DNA from: Candidatus Brevifilum fermentans
GTDB taxonomy: Bacteria; Chloroflexota; Anaerolineae; Anaerolineales; Villigracilaceae
Direction: 5' to 3'
NCBI GenBank assembly: GCA_945877125.1
Contig: CAMCQT010000020.1
Location: 1-51,014, forward strand
Length of the DNA stretch: 51,014 nucleotides
The position numbers were made by a program, and so were the translations under genes. How positions within the stretch are numbered: position 1 is the first letter of the stretch; each line of letters opens with the position of its first letter. Below the pieces are notes generated by a model that searched no databases, had not been told where the DNA came from, and worked only from the letters and a program-made list of their open reading frames with translations. Positions 41,946 through 50,770 of the stretch are shown here, one piece after another.

Positions 41946-42035
41946 TTGCGAGGGCGTTCTTGCACTTTGCCCGAAGCAATCTCACACAGGGAAGAGATTG
42001 CTTCGCCGCCAAGGAACAAAAGCGGCGGCTCGCAA
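41946..42035. repeat. MITE-like intergenic element
   Basis: Outer arms TTGCGAG (41946-41952) and CTCGCAA (42029-42035) enclose GAAGCAATCT...AGATTGCTTC and a GGCGGC-containing region. This nested palindromic layout is that of a non-autonomous mobile or repeat element; no transposase is present. It stands just beyond the stop of the beta-CASP gene. Confidence 0.8.
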
Positions 42036-42040
42036 CGACT

Positions 42041-43435
42041 TCATAACTCCACACTCTCGTGCAGATCAGGATAATGTACGTTATCCAACTTTCGTTCGTT
42101 CAAAATACCTTTTAAGGTCATGGCTTGTTTTTCTTCGCCATGCACTAGGAAGACCTGCTTGACCGTATCTTTCACGCCCATCGCATATTTGACGAGCAAA
42201 TCCTGCCCCGCATGACCCGAAAGCCCGCCGATGGTTGCCACGTCACATTTGCGTTCGTACACTTCACCAAAAATATTTACTTCGGTTTCGCGGTCTGCCA
42301 ATCTGCGACCCAGTGTATTGGGTGCCTGCCATGAAACGATGCAGATCGTATTTTTGGGATTCTCAATATTGTTTTTTATGTGATGCACGATGCGCCCCGT
42401 TTCAGCCATGCCCGAAGCGGAGATGATGACCATCGGCTCTTTGATGTCGTTCAAGGCTTTGGATTCTTCGACCGACTTCACGTACGTCAGCATCTTGAAA
42501 TCCAGCGCAGGGTGACGCGCTTCGCGTACAAACTGCGCCGTTTCCTCATCAAAACATTCCAGATGATTTTTGAAAACCTGCGTGGCATTAACCGCCAGCG
42601 GACTATCCACATAAACTGGCACACGCGGCACATCGCCGTCTTCCATCATTTGATTTAAGTTATAAACCAATTCCTGTGTGCGCCCCACGGCAAAGGCAGG
42701 CACGATCACCTTCCCGCCGCGCTCCACCGTGCGCTTCACCACATCACGAAATTCCGTGTAGGCAAGTTCCGGGTTACTATGTGATTTGTCGCCATAGGTC
42801 GATTCCATAATCATGTAATCGGCGGCTTCGGGCAAAATCGGGTCACGCAATAAAGGCATTCTATATCTGCCAATATCGCCAGAAAACCACAAGCGGATTT
42901 TTCGCCCCTTCTCTTGGATTTCAAGCGATACGCCTGCCGAACCAAGAATATGACCCGCTTCGTAAAAACGGGCAATCACGCCGGGAATGGGTTCAAAAGC
43001 CTCAGCATAGTCCACGCCTTTGAACATGCCCGTAACTTCTTCCGCGTCCTGTTCCGTGTACAACGGTTCAATCGGCTCCTGCCCGCGTTGCGCGCGCTTC
43101 CTATTTACAAACTCCGCATCCGATTCCTGAATGCGTGCCGAGTCGCGGATCATCAAACTTCCCAGATCGGCTGTTGCGCGCGTAGCGTAGATTGATCCTT
43201 CGTAGCCATGTTTTGTCAGGTTGGGTAAATTACCCGCATGGTCAATGTGCGCGTGCGAAAGAATCACTGCATTTACAGTTTTTGGGTCATAACGAAAATT
43301 TAAATTGCGCTCATACGTTTCCGAGCGTTTGCCTTGATATAGCCCGCAATCCAAAAGCAATTTCGAGCCGTTGATCTCCAGCAAATGCTGACTTCCCGTA
43401 ACGGTATGAGCTGCGCCGTGAAAATTAATCCGCAT
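42041..43435 (-). CDS. Metallo-beta-lactamase/beta-CASP nuclease (CPSF/TTHA0252-type RNA exonuclease or endonuclease)
   Basis: The N-terminal metallo-beta-lactamase domain has HAHIDHAGNLP (HxHxDH) and the later metal ligands in EAGHILGSA and FSGDIGRY. The inserted beta-CASP domain has motif A FAVGRTQE and ISASGMAETGR with a final RNA-metabolism block (GLSGHAGQ, VFLVHGEEKQA). These proteins cut or trim RNA and are related to the eukaryotic CPSF-73 subunit. I chose ATG 43435, after GGAG; the first 11 bases overlap the end of the RNase D-like gene. Product 464 residues. Confidence 0.94.
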   Translation of the reverse strand: MRINFHGAAHTVTGSQHLLEINGSKLLLDCGLYQGKRSETYERNLNFRYDPKTVNAVILSHAHIDHAGNLPNLTKHGYEGSIYATRATADLGSLMIRDSARIQESDAEFVNRKRAQRGQEPIEPLYTEQDAEEVTGMFKGVDYAEAFEPIPGVIARFYEAGHILGSAGVSLEIQEKGRKIRLWFSGDIGRYRMPLLRDPILPEAADYMIMESTYGDKSHSNPELAYTEFRDVVKRTVERGGKVIVPAFAVGRTQELVYNLNQMMEDGDVPRVPVYVDSPLAVNATQVFKNHLECFDEETAQFVREARHPALDFKMLTYVKSVEESKALNDIKEPMVIISASGMAETGRIVHHIKNNIENPKNTICIVSWQAPNTLGRRLADRETEVNIFGEVYERKCDVATIGGLSGHAGQDLLVKYAMGVKDTVKQVFLVHGEEKQAMTLKGILNERKLDNVHYPDLHESVEL

Positions 43436-44564
43436 TTTTTGCTCCAAGCATCTTTAAAATTTGCACACCATATTTCTCGACCCGCGAAGGACTTTCTTTC
43501 ATGAGGAGCGCCAACTCATCTATATTTTTCGGCGGGTTTTCTGCAATGGCTGATACGTAAGGCTTTGGCAGGATGACATCTGACTCGACGCCCATCTCAA
43601 TCCCGACCTTTTTTCTCCAAACCTTCAGTTTTTCCAACCGACGAAGAAACGCGTCATTCTTTGCTTCAATATGTTTCCGCTCCACCAGCGGAGCCGCCAC
43701 CCCTCGGCGGACTGCGGTCAAGACCCCGTCACCCCACAAATGGATCTGCTTCTCGCTCAATCCCAAGGCAGAAAGATCCACCTTGTGTTGAGGTGAATTC
43801 TTCGCCACCATAACCAGCGTATCGTCCATAACCACTTTATATACCGGGCGGTTTAATTTTTCAGCTTCTACATCGCGCCATTTGCATAATTGTGCCAGAA
43901 TAGTCAAATCGCGGAGCGAAACGTCCTTGCGGCTTGAAAAACGCTCCCATGATTCGCCGTTCAATTTTTGCTGCTTTTGTCCATCAAACAGACATGCGCG
44001 CGTGAAATCTTCCCTTGCAAAGTCCAGGCGATCTTTTTCGCGTAGTTCCTTTTCCAGGACATCGCGTAAGTTAAAAAGATAATGCGTGTCGAGCCGCGCA
44101 TAATGGATCTGTTCTTTCGTCAGCGGACGCGCTGCCCAGTTTGCTTTTTGATGGCGCTTGTCTGTTTGAATTTTGAATTTATCATTCAAAAGCCTATCCA
44201 GACCTACTGCCGGGTAGCCGAGAATACGCGCGGCATGCATCGTATCAAACAGATTGGCGAAAGAGAATCCAAAGTCACGCCGCAGGCAGACCAGATCATA
44301 TTCGGCGGCATGGAATACTTTTTCAATATTGGGGTTTGAGAAAATGGGGGCGAGCGCACTCAGGTCTTTCAATGCAAGCGGGTCAATCAGGTAGTCTGCA
44401 TTGGTGGATGAGATTTGCGCCAGACAAACCTGCTCGCGAAAAGCATGCAGGCTGTTGGATTCGGTGTCCACGGCCACACGGCTTTGTGTGGCAAGGTCAT
44501 CTATCATTTTTTGTAATAATTCTTTTGTGTTTACCCAAACAGGCGGTGGTAGAGTTTCGGACAT
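43425..44564 (-). CDS. rnd: RNase D-like 3'-5' exonuclease with HRDC domain
   Basis: The DEDDy exonuclease residues are visible: Asp33 and Glu35 (AVDTESNSL), Asp90 (HAAEYDLVCL), and Tyr155 with Asp159 (HYARLDTHY). The DKRHQKANWAARPLTKEQIHYA block is also typical of RNase D. An HRDC-like region follows (about 215-290, LRDLTILAQLCKWRDVEAEK), and a second in the C-terminus. RNase D trims tRNA 3' ends and other structured RNAs. The gene overlaps the beta-CASP nuclease gene by 11 bases, so two ribonucleases share one transcript. Confidence 0.94.
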   Translation of the reverse strand: MSETLPPPVWVNTKELLQKMIDDLATQSRVAVDTESNSLHAFREQVCLAQISSTNADYLIDPLALKDLSALAPIFSNPNIEKVFHAAEYDLVCLRRDFGFSFANLFDTMHAARILGYPAVGLDRLLNDKFKIQTDKRHQKANWAARPLTKEQIHYARLDTHYLFNLRDVLEKELREKDRLDFAREDFTRACLFDGQKQQKLNGESWERFSSRKDVSLRDLTILAQLCKWRDVEAEKLNRPVYKVVMDDTLVMVAKNSPQHKVDLSALGLSEKQIHLWGDGVLTAVRRGVAAPLVERKHIEAKNDAFLRRLEKLKVWRKKVGIEMGVESDVILPKPYVSAIAENPPKNIDELALLMKESPSRVEKYGVQILKMLGAKNAD

Positions 44565-44665
44565 ATCAACTGATTATAAACCTTTCAAACATAAGTCGGA
44601 TACTTGCTTTGAACGCAGCAAGTGCGGTGTTGCCAGGCAGACTTTTAAACTTTTGAAGTCTGAAA

Positions 44666-45103
44666 TTAACTTTTAAGTTCTTTTTCCATGACCATGCCGT
44701 CCTCGCCGTCATTGTAATAATGGTCCCAAATTTCGGTGGTTGCGTAGCCTTCTTTTTCATACATTGAGATCGCAACTTGATTTGAGACACGCACGGTCAG
44801 GCGAGAGCGTGGCACGCCAAGTTTGGCTTCGCAGGCATGGAGTAGGGAGCGTCCGATGCCGCGCCGCCTGTAGCGTGGATCCACTGCAATGGTGGCGATC
44901 CAGCCCCACCCGTCGCTTGGGCGTGGGTCTCCGGCTATAAATCCGGCCATTTGACCGTCTTCCACTGCCTTGAGTCGGATCACTTCAGAAAAAGTCAGAA
45001 CGGCGATGAGGTCAAACAAAGGCCAGGCGTCTTTCCCAAAACTTTCATTTTCAAGTTTGCGGAGCGCGTTGAGATCGAGAATGGATGCAGGGACAATTTC
45101 CAT
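44666..45103 (-). CDS. GNAT-family N-acetyltransferase (RimI-like)
   Basis: The acetyl-CoA binding block VDPRYRRRGIGRSLLHACEA contains the RxxGxG/A pyrophosphate-binding loop, and LTVRVSNQVAISMYEKEGY is the usual final alpha-beta unit of the RimI subfamily, with the Tyr of YEKEGY as probable proton donor. RimI acetylates ribosomal protein S18 and related enzymes act on other N-termini, but the substrate here is not certain. The 145-residue length is normal. It is a single minus-strand gene between the RNase D-like gene and the slipin operon. Confidence 0.88.
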   Translation of the reverse strand: MEIVPASILDLNALRKLENESFGKDAWPLFDLIAVLTFSEVIRLKAVEDGQMAGFIAGDPRPSDGWGWIATIAVDPRYRRRGIGRSLLHACEAKLGVPRSRLTVRVSNQVAISMYEKEGYATTEIWDHYYNDGEDGMVMEKELKS

Positions 45104-45128
45104 AACGGGGTGATTGTATCAATAAAAA

Positions 45129-45163
45129 AGTGGAAAGTGAAATTTTCATTTCATCTTTCCACT
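45129..45163 (-). terminator. Terminator of the slipin gene
   Basis: Outer arms AGTGGAAAG/CTTTCCACT and inner TGAAAT/ATTTCA pair. On the minus strand CTTTTTTATT follows. This element also resembles the AGTGGAAAG type of dispersed repeat. Confidence 0.75.
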
Positions 45164-45189
45164 TCTCACTTTTTACTTTCTACTTTCTT

Positions 45190-46098
45190 TTACTTCTTTC
45201 CATCTTTGCCGAGGAAATTATCCAACATGCTGGTGAATTCCATTGGGAAGATGAACTTGGTGGATGGGCTGGTGCCGATGGACTTGAGCGTTTCAAAATA
45301 CTGCAAGGTCATGGTCTTTTGGTCAACAGATTTGGCAGCGTTGAAGATGGCTTCCAAAGCGACAGCAAAACCTTCTGCGCGCAAAGCCTGCGCCTGTTTT
45401 TCACCTTCTGCGCGTAAGATGTTGGACTCTCGTTCGCCCTGAGCCGAGAGGATCGCGGCTTGTTTTGTACCTTCTGCGCGGTTCTTCGCAGCTTCCTGAT
45501 CACCCATCGATTCGGTGACGAGCGCACGGCGGACACGCTCTGCTGTCATTTGGCGGTTCATTGCGTCTTGCACGTCACGCGGCGGGACGATCTCGCGAAT
45601 TTCTACGTTTGTAACTTTTACACCCCAGCGCCCAGTTACTTCATCAAGGCGGGTGCGGAGCATGGTGTTGATGTGTTCTCTTTGAGATAACACTTCATCA
45701 AGCATAATACCGCCGATGACGGCGCGCAGGGTGGTTGCTGCAATACCTGCGGCGGCGGCTTCAAAATTGCTGACCTGCAAAACTGATTCAGCAGGGTCTA
45801 ATACTTTGAAGTACCACAAAAAGTCAATTGAGATCGGCGCATTATCCTTGGTAATTGAAGTCTGTTGGGGAATTTCGCGCACTTGTTCGCGCAAGTCCGC
45901 TTTTACACCACGGTCAATGACAGGGATGAGTAGAACGACTCCCGGTCCTTTTGCGCCTACACAACGACCGAGGCGGAATACAACCAGACGTTGATATTCG
46001 GGAATGATACGGATGGCATTGGCAAGAAATATAAAACCAATAACCAATACCGCGCCAACAAAACAAAAAATACTGCCACCAGCTGCAAAGAGATCCAT
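45190..46098 (-). CDS. Slipin/stomatin-like SPFH protein (QmcA type)
   Basis: One N-terminal hydrophobic helix (about residues 9-28) precedes an SPFH domain with RIIPEYQRLVVFRLGRCVGAKGPGVVLLIPVIDRG, and then the characteristic KDNAPISIDFLWYFKVLDP. A coiled-coil tail with repeated Ala-Glu-Gly units (about 195-260) leads to a C-terminal hydrophobic patch. Members oligomerise at the membrane and, with NfeD partners, are linked to membrane organisation and to the ClpP-class protease pathway. It lies 39 bases after the nfeD gene, a gene pair found in many genomes. Confidence 0.93.
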   Translation of the reverse strand: MDLFAAGGSIFCFVGAVLVIGFIFLANAIRIIPEYQRLVVFRLGRCVGAKGPGVVLLIPVIDRGVKADLREQVREIPQQTSITKDNAPISIDFLWYFKVLDPAESVLQVSNFEAAAAGIAATTLRAVIGGIMLDEVLSQREHINTMLRTRLDEVTGRWGVKVTNVEIREIVPPRDVQDAMNRQMTAERVRRALVTESMGDQEAAKNRAEGTKQAAILSAQGERESNILRAEGEKQAQALRAEGFAVALEAIFNAAKSVDQKTMTLQYFETLKSIGTSPSTKFIFPMEFTSMLDNFLGKDGKK

Positions 46099-46137
46099 AT
46101 TATTTTTCTCCTTTAAAGATAAATATCTAAATTTTGG

Positions 46138-46731
46138 CTAACTGTCTTTTTCAACAACGAGGATAAAGCCCTCGCGACGAACCACACGAATTGAACTGCC
46201 AGATGGAATGGCTTGATCGCTTCTGGCTGACCACATTTCTCCTAAAACATATACGCTTCCCTCTTCGTGGATGGTTGATTTTGCTTCACCGGTTGCTCCG
46301 ACCAATGTTTCAAGATCGTGCGCCGGGCGTGCGCCAGCAGCTTGAGCGATTTTTCGCACGGCGATCCATAAAAAGGCAGATATCAATCCTGAAGTGACAA
46401 GTGCAACGAACGGATTGACAGCAGGTTTCCACCCATCTACTGCAAATAAAAATACCGAACCTATTACCAGTAGAAGAATGGAAAATCCAAGATATATTTC
46501 ACGTTTTGGCTTTTGAATGGCATAGATAAATGGAGCAATGCTTAAAATAAGAATAACCAACGCCCACCAATTAAAGGACAGGTTATAAACAGCATATCCT
46601 GCCAGCGCGAGGCAGAAGAAAGCGCCGATTTCAAACAATCCTGTGCCTGGTGAAATGATTGACATCAAGCCAAGTAAAACACCGCCCAGTAAGATCAGGT
46701 ATGCAATATTTGGTTCCAGTAGAAAATCCAT
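46138..46731 (-). CDS. NfeD-family membrane protein
   Basis: The 197-residue protein has about four TM helices in the first 130 residues (from the YLILLGGVLLGLMSIIS segment) and a C-terminal OB-fold domain starting near LETLVGATGEAKSTIHEEGSVYVLGEMWSARSD, which matches the soluble NfeD domain. It lacks the N-terminal ClpP-like protease domain of long NfeD proteins, so this is the short form. It is encoded in front of a slipin in the same operon, the classic NfeD-stomatin partner layout. Confidence 0.9.
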   Translation of the reverse strand: MDFLLEPNIAYLILLGGVLLGLMSIISPGTGLFEIGAFFCLALAGYAVYNLSFNWWALVILILSIAPFIYAIQKPKREIYLGFSILLLVIGSVFLFAVDGWKPAVNPFVALVTSGLISAFLWIAVRKIAQAAGARPAHDLETLVGATGEAKSTIHEEGSVYVLGEMWSARSDQAIPSGSSIRVVRREGFILVVEKDS

Positions 46732-46864
46732 TTATGCCTCCGTTTGATTATACAACAAGATGGATAACATTCAATTTACATACGCATGGCAGCATTCAAA
46801 AGTTGTACAAGTTAAGCGGGGTGCAGGTTGTATAATAAGAAAAATTAAATGCATAGGAGTCCCA

Positions 46865-48169
46865 GTGAAATTTCAAAAAATTTGTGTTATCGGACTTGGC
46901 TATATCGGTCTCCCTACCGCATCCACATTTGCCGCGTATGGCGTCAATGTGCTCGGTGTGGATACCAACCAGTACATTATTGATACCCTGAACAAGGGCG
47001 AAATTCATATTCACGAACCAGGTCTGCATGACGAAGTAAAAAAAGCCATTCAGTCTGGCAACTTTAAAGCCGTCACAAAACCCGAAGAGGCTGACGCTTT
47101 TATCATCGCCGTGCCAACCCCTTTTCAGGAAAATAAATTTGGCGAATATAATGGCGTGCCTTATAAACTGGCAGATATGCGCGCTGTAACCTCTGCCGCC
47201 GAGTCAATTATCCCATTTTTGCGGAAAGGGAATCTGGTAGTGCTTGAGTCGACTTCCCCCCCGCGTACCACTGTTGATCTGGTAGCCCCCATCCTCGCCC
47301 GATCTGGACTTGAAGCTGGGCGCGACTTCCATTTAGTTTATTCACCCGAAAGAGTTTTGCCCGGGCAAATTATGCGCGAGTTGATCGAGAACGCGCGTGT
47401 CATCGGCGGCGTGACCCCTGAATCTGCGCAAATGGGACGCGATCTGTACGCCACATTCGTCAAAGGACAGATCATCAAAACCGACGCGACCACCGCCGAG
47501 ATGGTCAAATTAATGGAAAACACCTATCGCGACGTGAACATTGCCATTGCAAATGAATTTTCGCGCCTCGCCGACAAATTCGGCGTGGACGTATGGGAAG
47601 CTATTTCCATTGCAAATCTGCATCCGCGTGTGAAAATTCTCAACCCAGGTCCCGGCGTTGGCGGACATTGCATCAGCGTGGATCCGTGGTTCTTTGTCGA
47701 AGCCGCGCCAGAGTTAACGCCGCTTATTTATCATTCGCGCCAGGTCAACGACGCGCAGCCGCATTTTGTTGTGGATACAGTCAAGCGTGCGCTTGGCTCA
47801 CTCACTGGAAAGAAAATTGCTGTGCTCGGGTTGGCTTATAAACCTGATGTGGATGATCTGCGCGAAAGTCCGGCAAATGAAATTGTGCATCTGCTTCAAC
47901 ATAAAGGAGCACAGGTAAAAGCTTGGGAGCCTTTTAAGCCCAATGCAAAGCTGGCTGGCATTCACATGTCACCTACTCTTGAAGACGCCATCACCGATGC
48001 GGATGCGCTGTTACTGTTGGTAAAACATACTGAATTCACAAAATTCAACCCCAGTGAGATTGCGCAAAAAACAAAAGCACGCATCTTGATCGATACCGTA
48101 AACGGCTGGGATGACAAAGCATGGAAAGCCTCGGGTTTCGATGTTCATCTATTGGGAGTTGGGAAATAA
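46865..48169 (+). CDS. wecC: UDP-N-acetyl-D-mannosamine dehydrogenase
   Basis: The enzyme oxidises UDP-ManNAc to UDP-ManNAcA, a precursor for surface polysaccharide or teichuronic-acid-like glycans. The NAD-binding motif is VIGLGYIGLPTASTFAA. The catalytic Cys is in GGHCISVDPWFF, and the middle domain has ATTAEMVKLMENTYRDVNIAIANEF. GTG 46865 follows AGGAG by five bases; the longer frame from 46760 is in the leader and includes a TATAAT at 46831. The product is 434 residues. WecB, encoded directly downstream, makes its substrate. Confidence 0.94.
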   Translation: MKFQKICVIGLGYIGLPTASTFAAYGVNVLGVDTNQYIIDTLNKGEIHIHEPGLHDEVKKAIQSGNFKAVTKPEEADAFIIAVPTPFQENKFGEYNGVPYKLADMRAVTSAAESIIPFLRKGNLVVLESTSPPRTTVDLVAPILARSGLEAGRDFHLVYSPERVLPGQIMRELIENARVIGGVTPESAQMGRDLYATFVKGQIIKTDATTAEMVKLMENTYRDVNIAIANEFSRLADKFGVDVWEAISIANLHPRVKILNPGPGVGGHCISVDPWFFVEAAPELTPLIYHSRQVNDAQPHFVVDTVKRALGSLTGKKIAVLGLAYKPDVDDLRESPANEIVHLLQHKGAQVKAWEPFKPNAKLAGIHMSPTLEDAITDADALLLLVKHTEFTKFNPSEIAQKTKARILIDTVNGWDDKAWKASGFDVHLLGVGK

Positions 48170-48210
48170 CATAGTTTGTTAATTTACAACTCATCCCATC
48201 TTTATCTTAT

Positions 48211-49317
48211 ATGAAAATTCTCTCTGTATTTGGCACTCGTCCTGAAGCCGTAAAAATGGCGCCTATTGTAAAACAACTGGCTCACACGGCTGGCTTTGAA
48301 TCACGTGTCTGCGTGACCGCCCAGCATCGGCAAATGCTCGATCAAGTTTTAAGCTTGTTTGAGATCAAACCTGATTATGACCTGGACTTGATGCGCGCCG
48401 ACCAATCTCTGGCGCAATTAAGTGCGGCTATCTTCACCAACCTTGATCCCGTATTTAAAGATTTCAAACCCGATTGGGTACTTGCCCAGGGCGATACAAC
48501 CACAGTGGCAATCACTTCCCTGCTTGCCTATTATCATGGCATAAAATTTGGACACGTGGAAGCAGGGCTTCGTACTTACGATAAATGGCAGCCCTTTCCC
48601 GAAGAAATTAATCGTCGCATAGCGGGTGTCACAGCCGACCTGCATTTTGCGCCGACGGAATGGTCACGCCAAAATTTATTACGTGAAGGCATTGCAGATG
48701 AGATGATCAAGGTTACAGGCAATACGGTCATTGATGCTTTGCAATTTGTATCCACACAGCCTGAGCCGCAGGAAATTACTCAACTGGTAGCTGATAAGCT
48801 AAAAAACGCCAAATTGATTTTGGTCACAGCCCATCGCCGCGAGAATTTTGGGCAACCGATGGAAGATATATGCCGCGCGCTGCTTGAGCTGGCAAAACGT
48901 GGAGATGTTGAAATTGTTTATCCCGTACATTTGAATCCAAACGTGCAGGAGCCTGTCAACAGATTGCTCAGCGGTGTGGAACATATCACCCTTCTGCCGC
49001 CTTTGGATTATCTGCCGCTTGTGCATTTGATGAAGCATGCCACACTTATTCTCACTGACTCGGGTGGAATTCAAGAAGAAGCGCCTGCTTTTGGCATCCC
49101 GACCCTTGTTCTACGTGATGTCACCGAGCGCCCGGAGGGTGTGCAAGCGGGGACACTCAAACTGGTTGGAACAGAAACCAGCTTCATCGTCCAGGAGGCG
49201 AAGCGGCTTTTGGAAGACGAATCTGCTTATGCAGAAATGGCTAAGGCGGCTAATCCGTATGGTGATGGTCACGCGGCAGAAAAGATCGCCCAGTCCTTGT
49301 TAAGTAGCTGCGAATAA
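48211..49317 (+). CDS. wecB: UDP-N-acetylglucosamine 2-epimerase (non-hydrolysing)
   Basis: WecB interconverts UDP-GlcNAc and UDP-ManNAc. The N-terminal FGTRPEAVKMAPIV, VQGDTTT-type AQGDTTTVAI, GHVEAGLRTYDKWQPFPEEINRR and DSGGIQEEAPAFGIPTLVLRDVTERPEG blocks define the family, and the catalytic His is in VEAGLRT region and H of VTAHRRENFG. The length of 368 residues is typical. It follows wecC by 41 bases on the same strand, so the two together supply UDP-ManNAcA. The c-di-GMP riboswitch region begins 70 bases after it. Confidence 0.95.
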   Translation: MKILSVFGTRPEAVKMAPIVKQLAHTAGFESRVCVTAQHRQMLDQVLSLFEIKPDYDLDLMRADQSLAQLSAAIFTNLDPVFKDFKPDWVLAQGDTTTVAITSLLAYYHGIKFGHVEAGLRTYDKWQPFPEEINRRIAGVTADLHFAPTEWSRQNLLREGIADEMIKVTGNTVIDALQFVSTQPEPQEITQLVADKLKNAKLILVTAHRRENFGQPMEDICRALLELAKRGDVEIVYPVHLNPNVQEPVNRLLSGVEHITLLPPLDYLPLVHLMKHATLILTDSGGIQEEAPAFGIPTLVLRDVTERPEGVQAGTLKLVGTETSFIVQEAKRLLEDESAYAEMAKAANPYGDGHAAEKIAQSLLSSCE

Positions 49318-49385
49318 GGCTGATACTTTCAAAATTGTATAGAGCAAGGAAATAATTATGTGCTATTCTTGAAGTAGAAGAGTGT

Positions 49386-49480
49386 CTAGTCAATAGCAAA
49401 TCCGTCGAAAGGTGGAGACGCAAAGTCATGGGTCTAAGGTTGTAAATAACAACTAAGATTGCCAGATTGCCGAAAGTCAC
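49386..49480 (+). promoter_or_regulatory. Cyclic di-GMP-I riboswitch (GEMM-I)
   Basis: The region contains the conserved aptamer core in order: AGCAAATCC, GTC-GAAA-GGT (GNRA tetraloop of P1b/P2), GGAGACGCAAAGTCATGGGT, CTAAGG, a GTTGT-AAATA-ACAAC stem-loop, then CTAAGATTGCCAGATTGCC. These match the GCAAA.CC, GAAA, GACGCAAAG..GGG.CTAA and .GCCAG..GCC positions of the GEMM-I consensus. It binds c-di-GMP, the switch between motile and sessile lifestyles, and lies in the leader of the secreted-protein gene at 49672. Confidence 0.92.
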
Positions 49481-49505
49481 ATGTTGTTATATTGTGTTAC
49501 TTTCG

Positions 49506-49525
49506 CGCCTGGCATAAGTCAGGCG
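49506..49525 (+). terminator. Candidate expression-platform hairpin
   Basis: CGCCTG-GCATAAGT-CAGGCG can form a 6-base-pair stem 26 bases after the aptamer, followed by the moderately T-rich TGATTTGTTTG. It may act as the riboswitch-controlled terminator; the weak T-run leaves that uncertain. Another ~140 AT-rich bases follow before the gene. Confidence 0.55.
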
Positions 49526-49671
49526 TGATTTGTTTGAAGGTAGATATATTAAATATTCCAGTGTTTCTTTCAAGGTAGAAAATTTTTTCGAAGATGTGCG
49601 TTTTCTCAATTTTGGAATATAAAGTTAGCAATGTTCAATAATAATATTCTGAGTATAATGAAAGGATAGCC

Positions 49672-50619
49672 ATGTTACGCCGATTTCTTGCAATATTCAT
49701 CACATTTTGTCTGCTCAGCACAAGTTGGGTATCTGTTCATGCACAAACTCAAGGACAGGATCCCAAGTATTTTAGCGAGACCGGTCATAACGTTAAAGGG
49801 GACTTTCTAAAATTTTATAGCAGTAATTCCAATGCCTTATTTTTATATGGTTATCCCATTACAGAAGAGTATGTAAATAAAGATGGCAAAACCGTTCAAT
49901 ATTTCCAGCGTGCCCGTTTTGAATATCGCGGTGATTTGCCCGAAGGACAGCGAGTACAGCTTACGCAACTTGGTCGTGAAACGTTTGTTTCCACTGGACC
50001 GTTGAATGTTGCAAATACTTTTGCCTGTCGTTCTTATCCTGAAACTGGTTATCCAGTTTGTTTCGCTTTCCTTGAATTCTTTGATCAATATGGCGGGGTA
50101 GGACAGTTTGGATACCCGATCTCAGGATTTGAATATCACGAGAATAAGATCGTACAATATTTTGAAAAAGCCCGCCTGGAGTGGCAGCCGTGGAAGGTGG
50201 AGGGGCAGCGTGTTGTGGTCTCAGACTTGGGACGTACTTATTTTGATATTCTTGGTGAAGATATTGGATTGCTTTCACCGGTAAAACCGTTGAACAATAC
50301 CAGTACTGATATTGTCAATTTGCAGGTGCGCGCCTTTGTATGGAAGGCTGTGACGCTTGCAACTGATTCGCAATTGATCTTTGTGATCGTGCAGAATCAA
50401 AACCTGCAGCCGGTTGCAAACGCCAGCTGCACAACGCTTGTGCATTGGTCAGATGGACGGGCTGAACCTACCACGCTTTCAACAAATACCAATGGTGTGG
50501 GGATGGTGCCGCTCTCTTTCAATAACCAGCCTTACGGAAGTTTGATTTACGTTGATGTTGTCTGTGCTTTTAGTAATTTGAGCGCAAATACGACAACATC
50601 ATTTAGGATTTGGTACTAA
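49672..50619 (+). CDS. Secreted protein with two LGFP-like/Trp-Tyr repeat domains, c-di-GMP regulated
   Basis: A cleavable signal peptide ends at about AQA/QTQGQ. Two related modules follow: ALFLYGYPITEEYVNKDGKT with QYFQRARFEYR (about residues 57-92), and GVGQFGYPISGFEYHENKIV with QYFEKARLEWQ (about 144-180). Such FGYPI...VQYFERARLE modules recur in surface proteins of Chloroflexota. The last ~100 residues form a beta-sandwich-like domain with Cys at both ends. GAAAGGA lies five bases before the ATG. The protein probably belongs to the cell surface or matrix. The upstream riboswitch makes expression depend on c-di-GMP. Confidence 0.85.
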   Translation: MLRRFLAIFITFCLLSTSWVSVHAQTQGQDPKYFSETGHNVKGDFLKFYSSNSNALFLYGYPITEEYVNKDGKTVQYFQRARFEYRGDLPEGQRVQLTQLGRETFVSTGPLNVANTFACRSYPETGYPVCFAFLEFFDQYGGVGQFGYPISGFEYHENKIVQYFEKARLEWQPWKVEGQRVVVSDLGRTYFDILGEDIGLLSPVKPLNNTSTDIVNLQVRAFVWKAVTLATDSQLIFVIVQNQNLQPVANASCTTLVHWSDGRAEPTTLSTNTNGVGMVPLSFNNQPYGSLIYVDVVCAFSNLSANTTTSFRIWY

Positions 50620-50637
50620 CTGACTGCTTGTTTGAAA

Positions 50638-50680
50638 TAAACGCACCTCGAAAGGTTAATTTCGAGGTGCGTTTATTTTT
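50638..50680 (+). terminator. Terminator of the secreted-protein gene
   Basis: A 16-base-pair perfect stem (50638-50653 with 50660-50675) with a 6-base loop and Ts after it. It closes the riboswitch-controlled unit. Confidence 0.93.
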
Positions 50681-50713
50681 AAGACCAAAAAAGACGCTGA
50701 ATTGAAAAAAACA

Positions 50714-50759
50714 ATAAACGCTGATTTTCGCTGGTTCGAAAGCGAAAATCAGCGTTTAT
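50714..50759. repeat. Long perfect palindrome
   Basis: Nineteen-base arms (50714-50732 with 50741-50759) around an 8-base loop. It sits between the convergent secreted-protein gene and the broken SDR-like gene and may end the latter's transcripts. Confidence 0.85.
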
Positions 50760-50770
50760 CAGTTTCCAAA

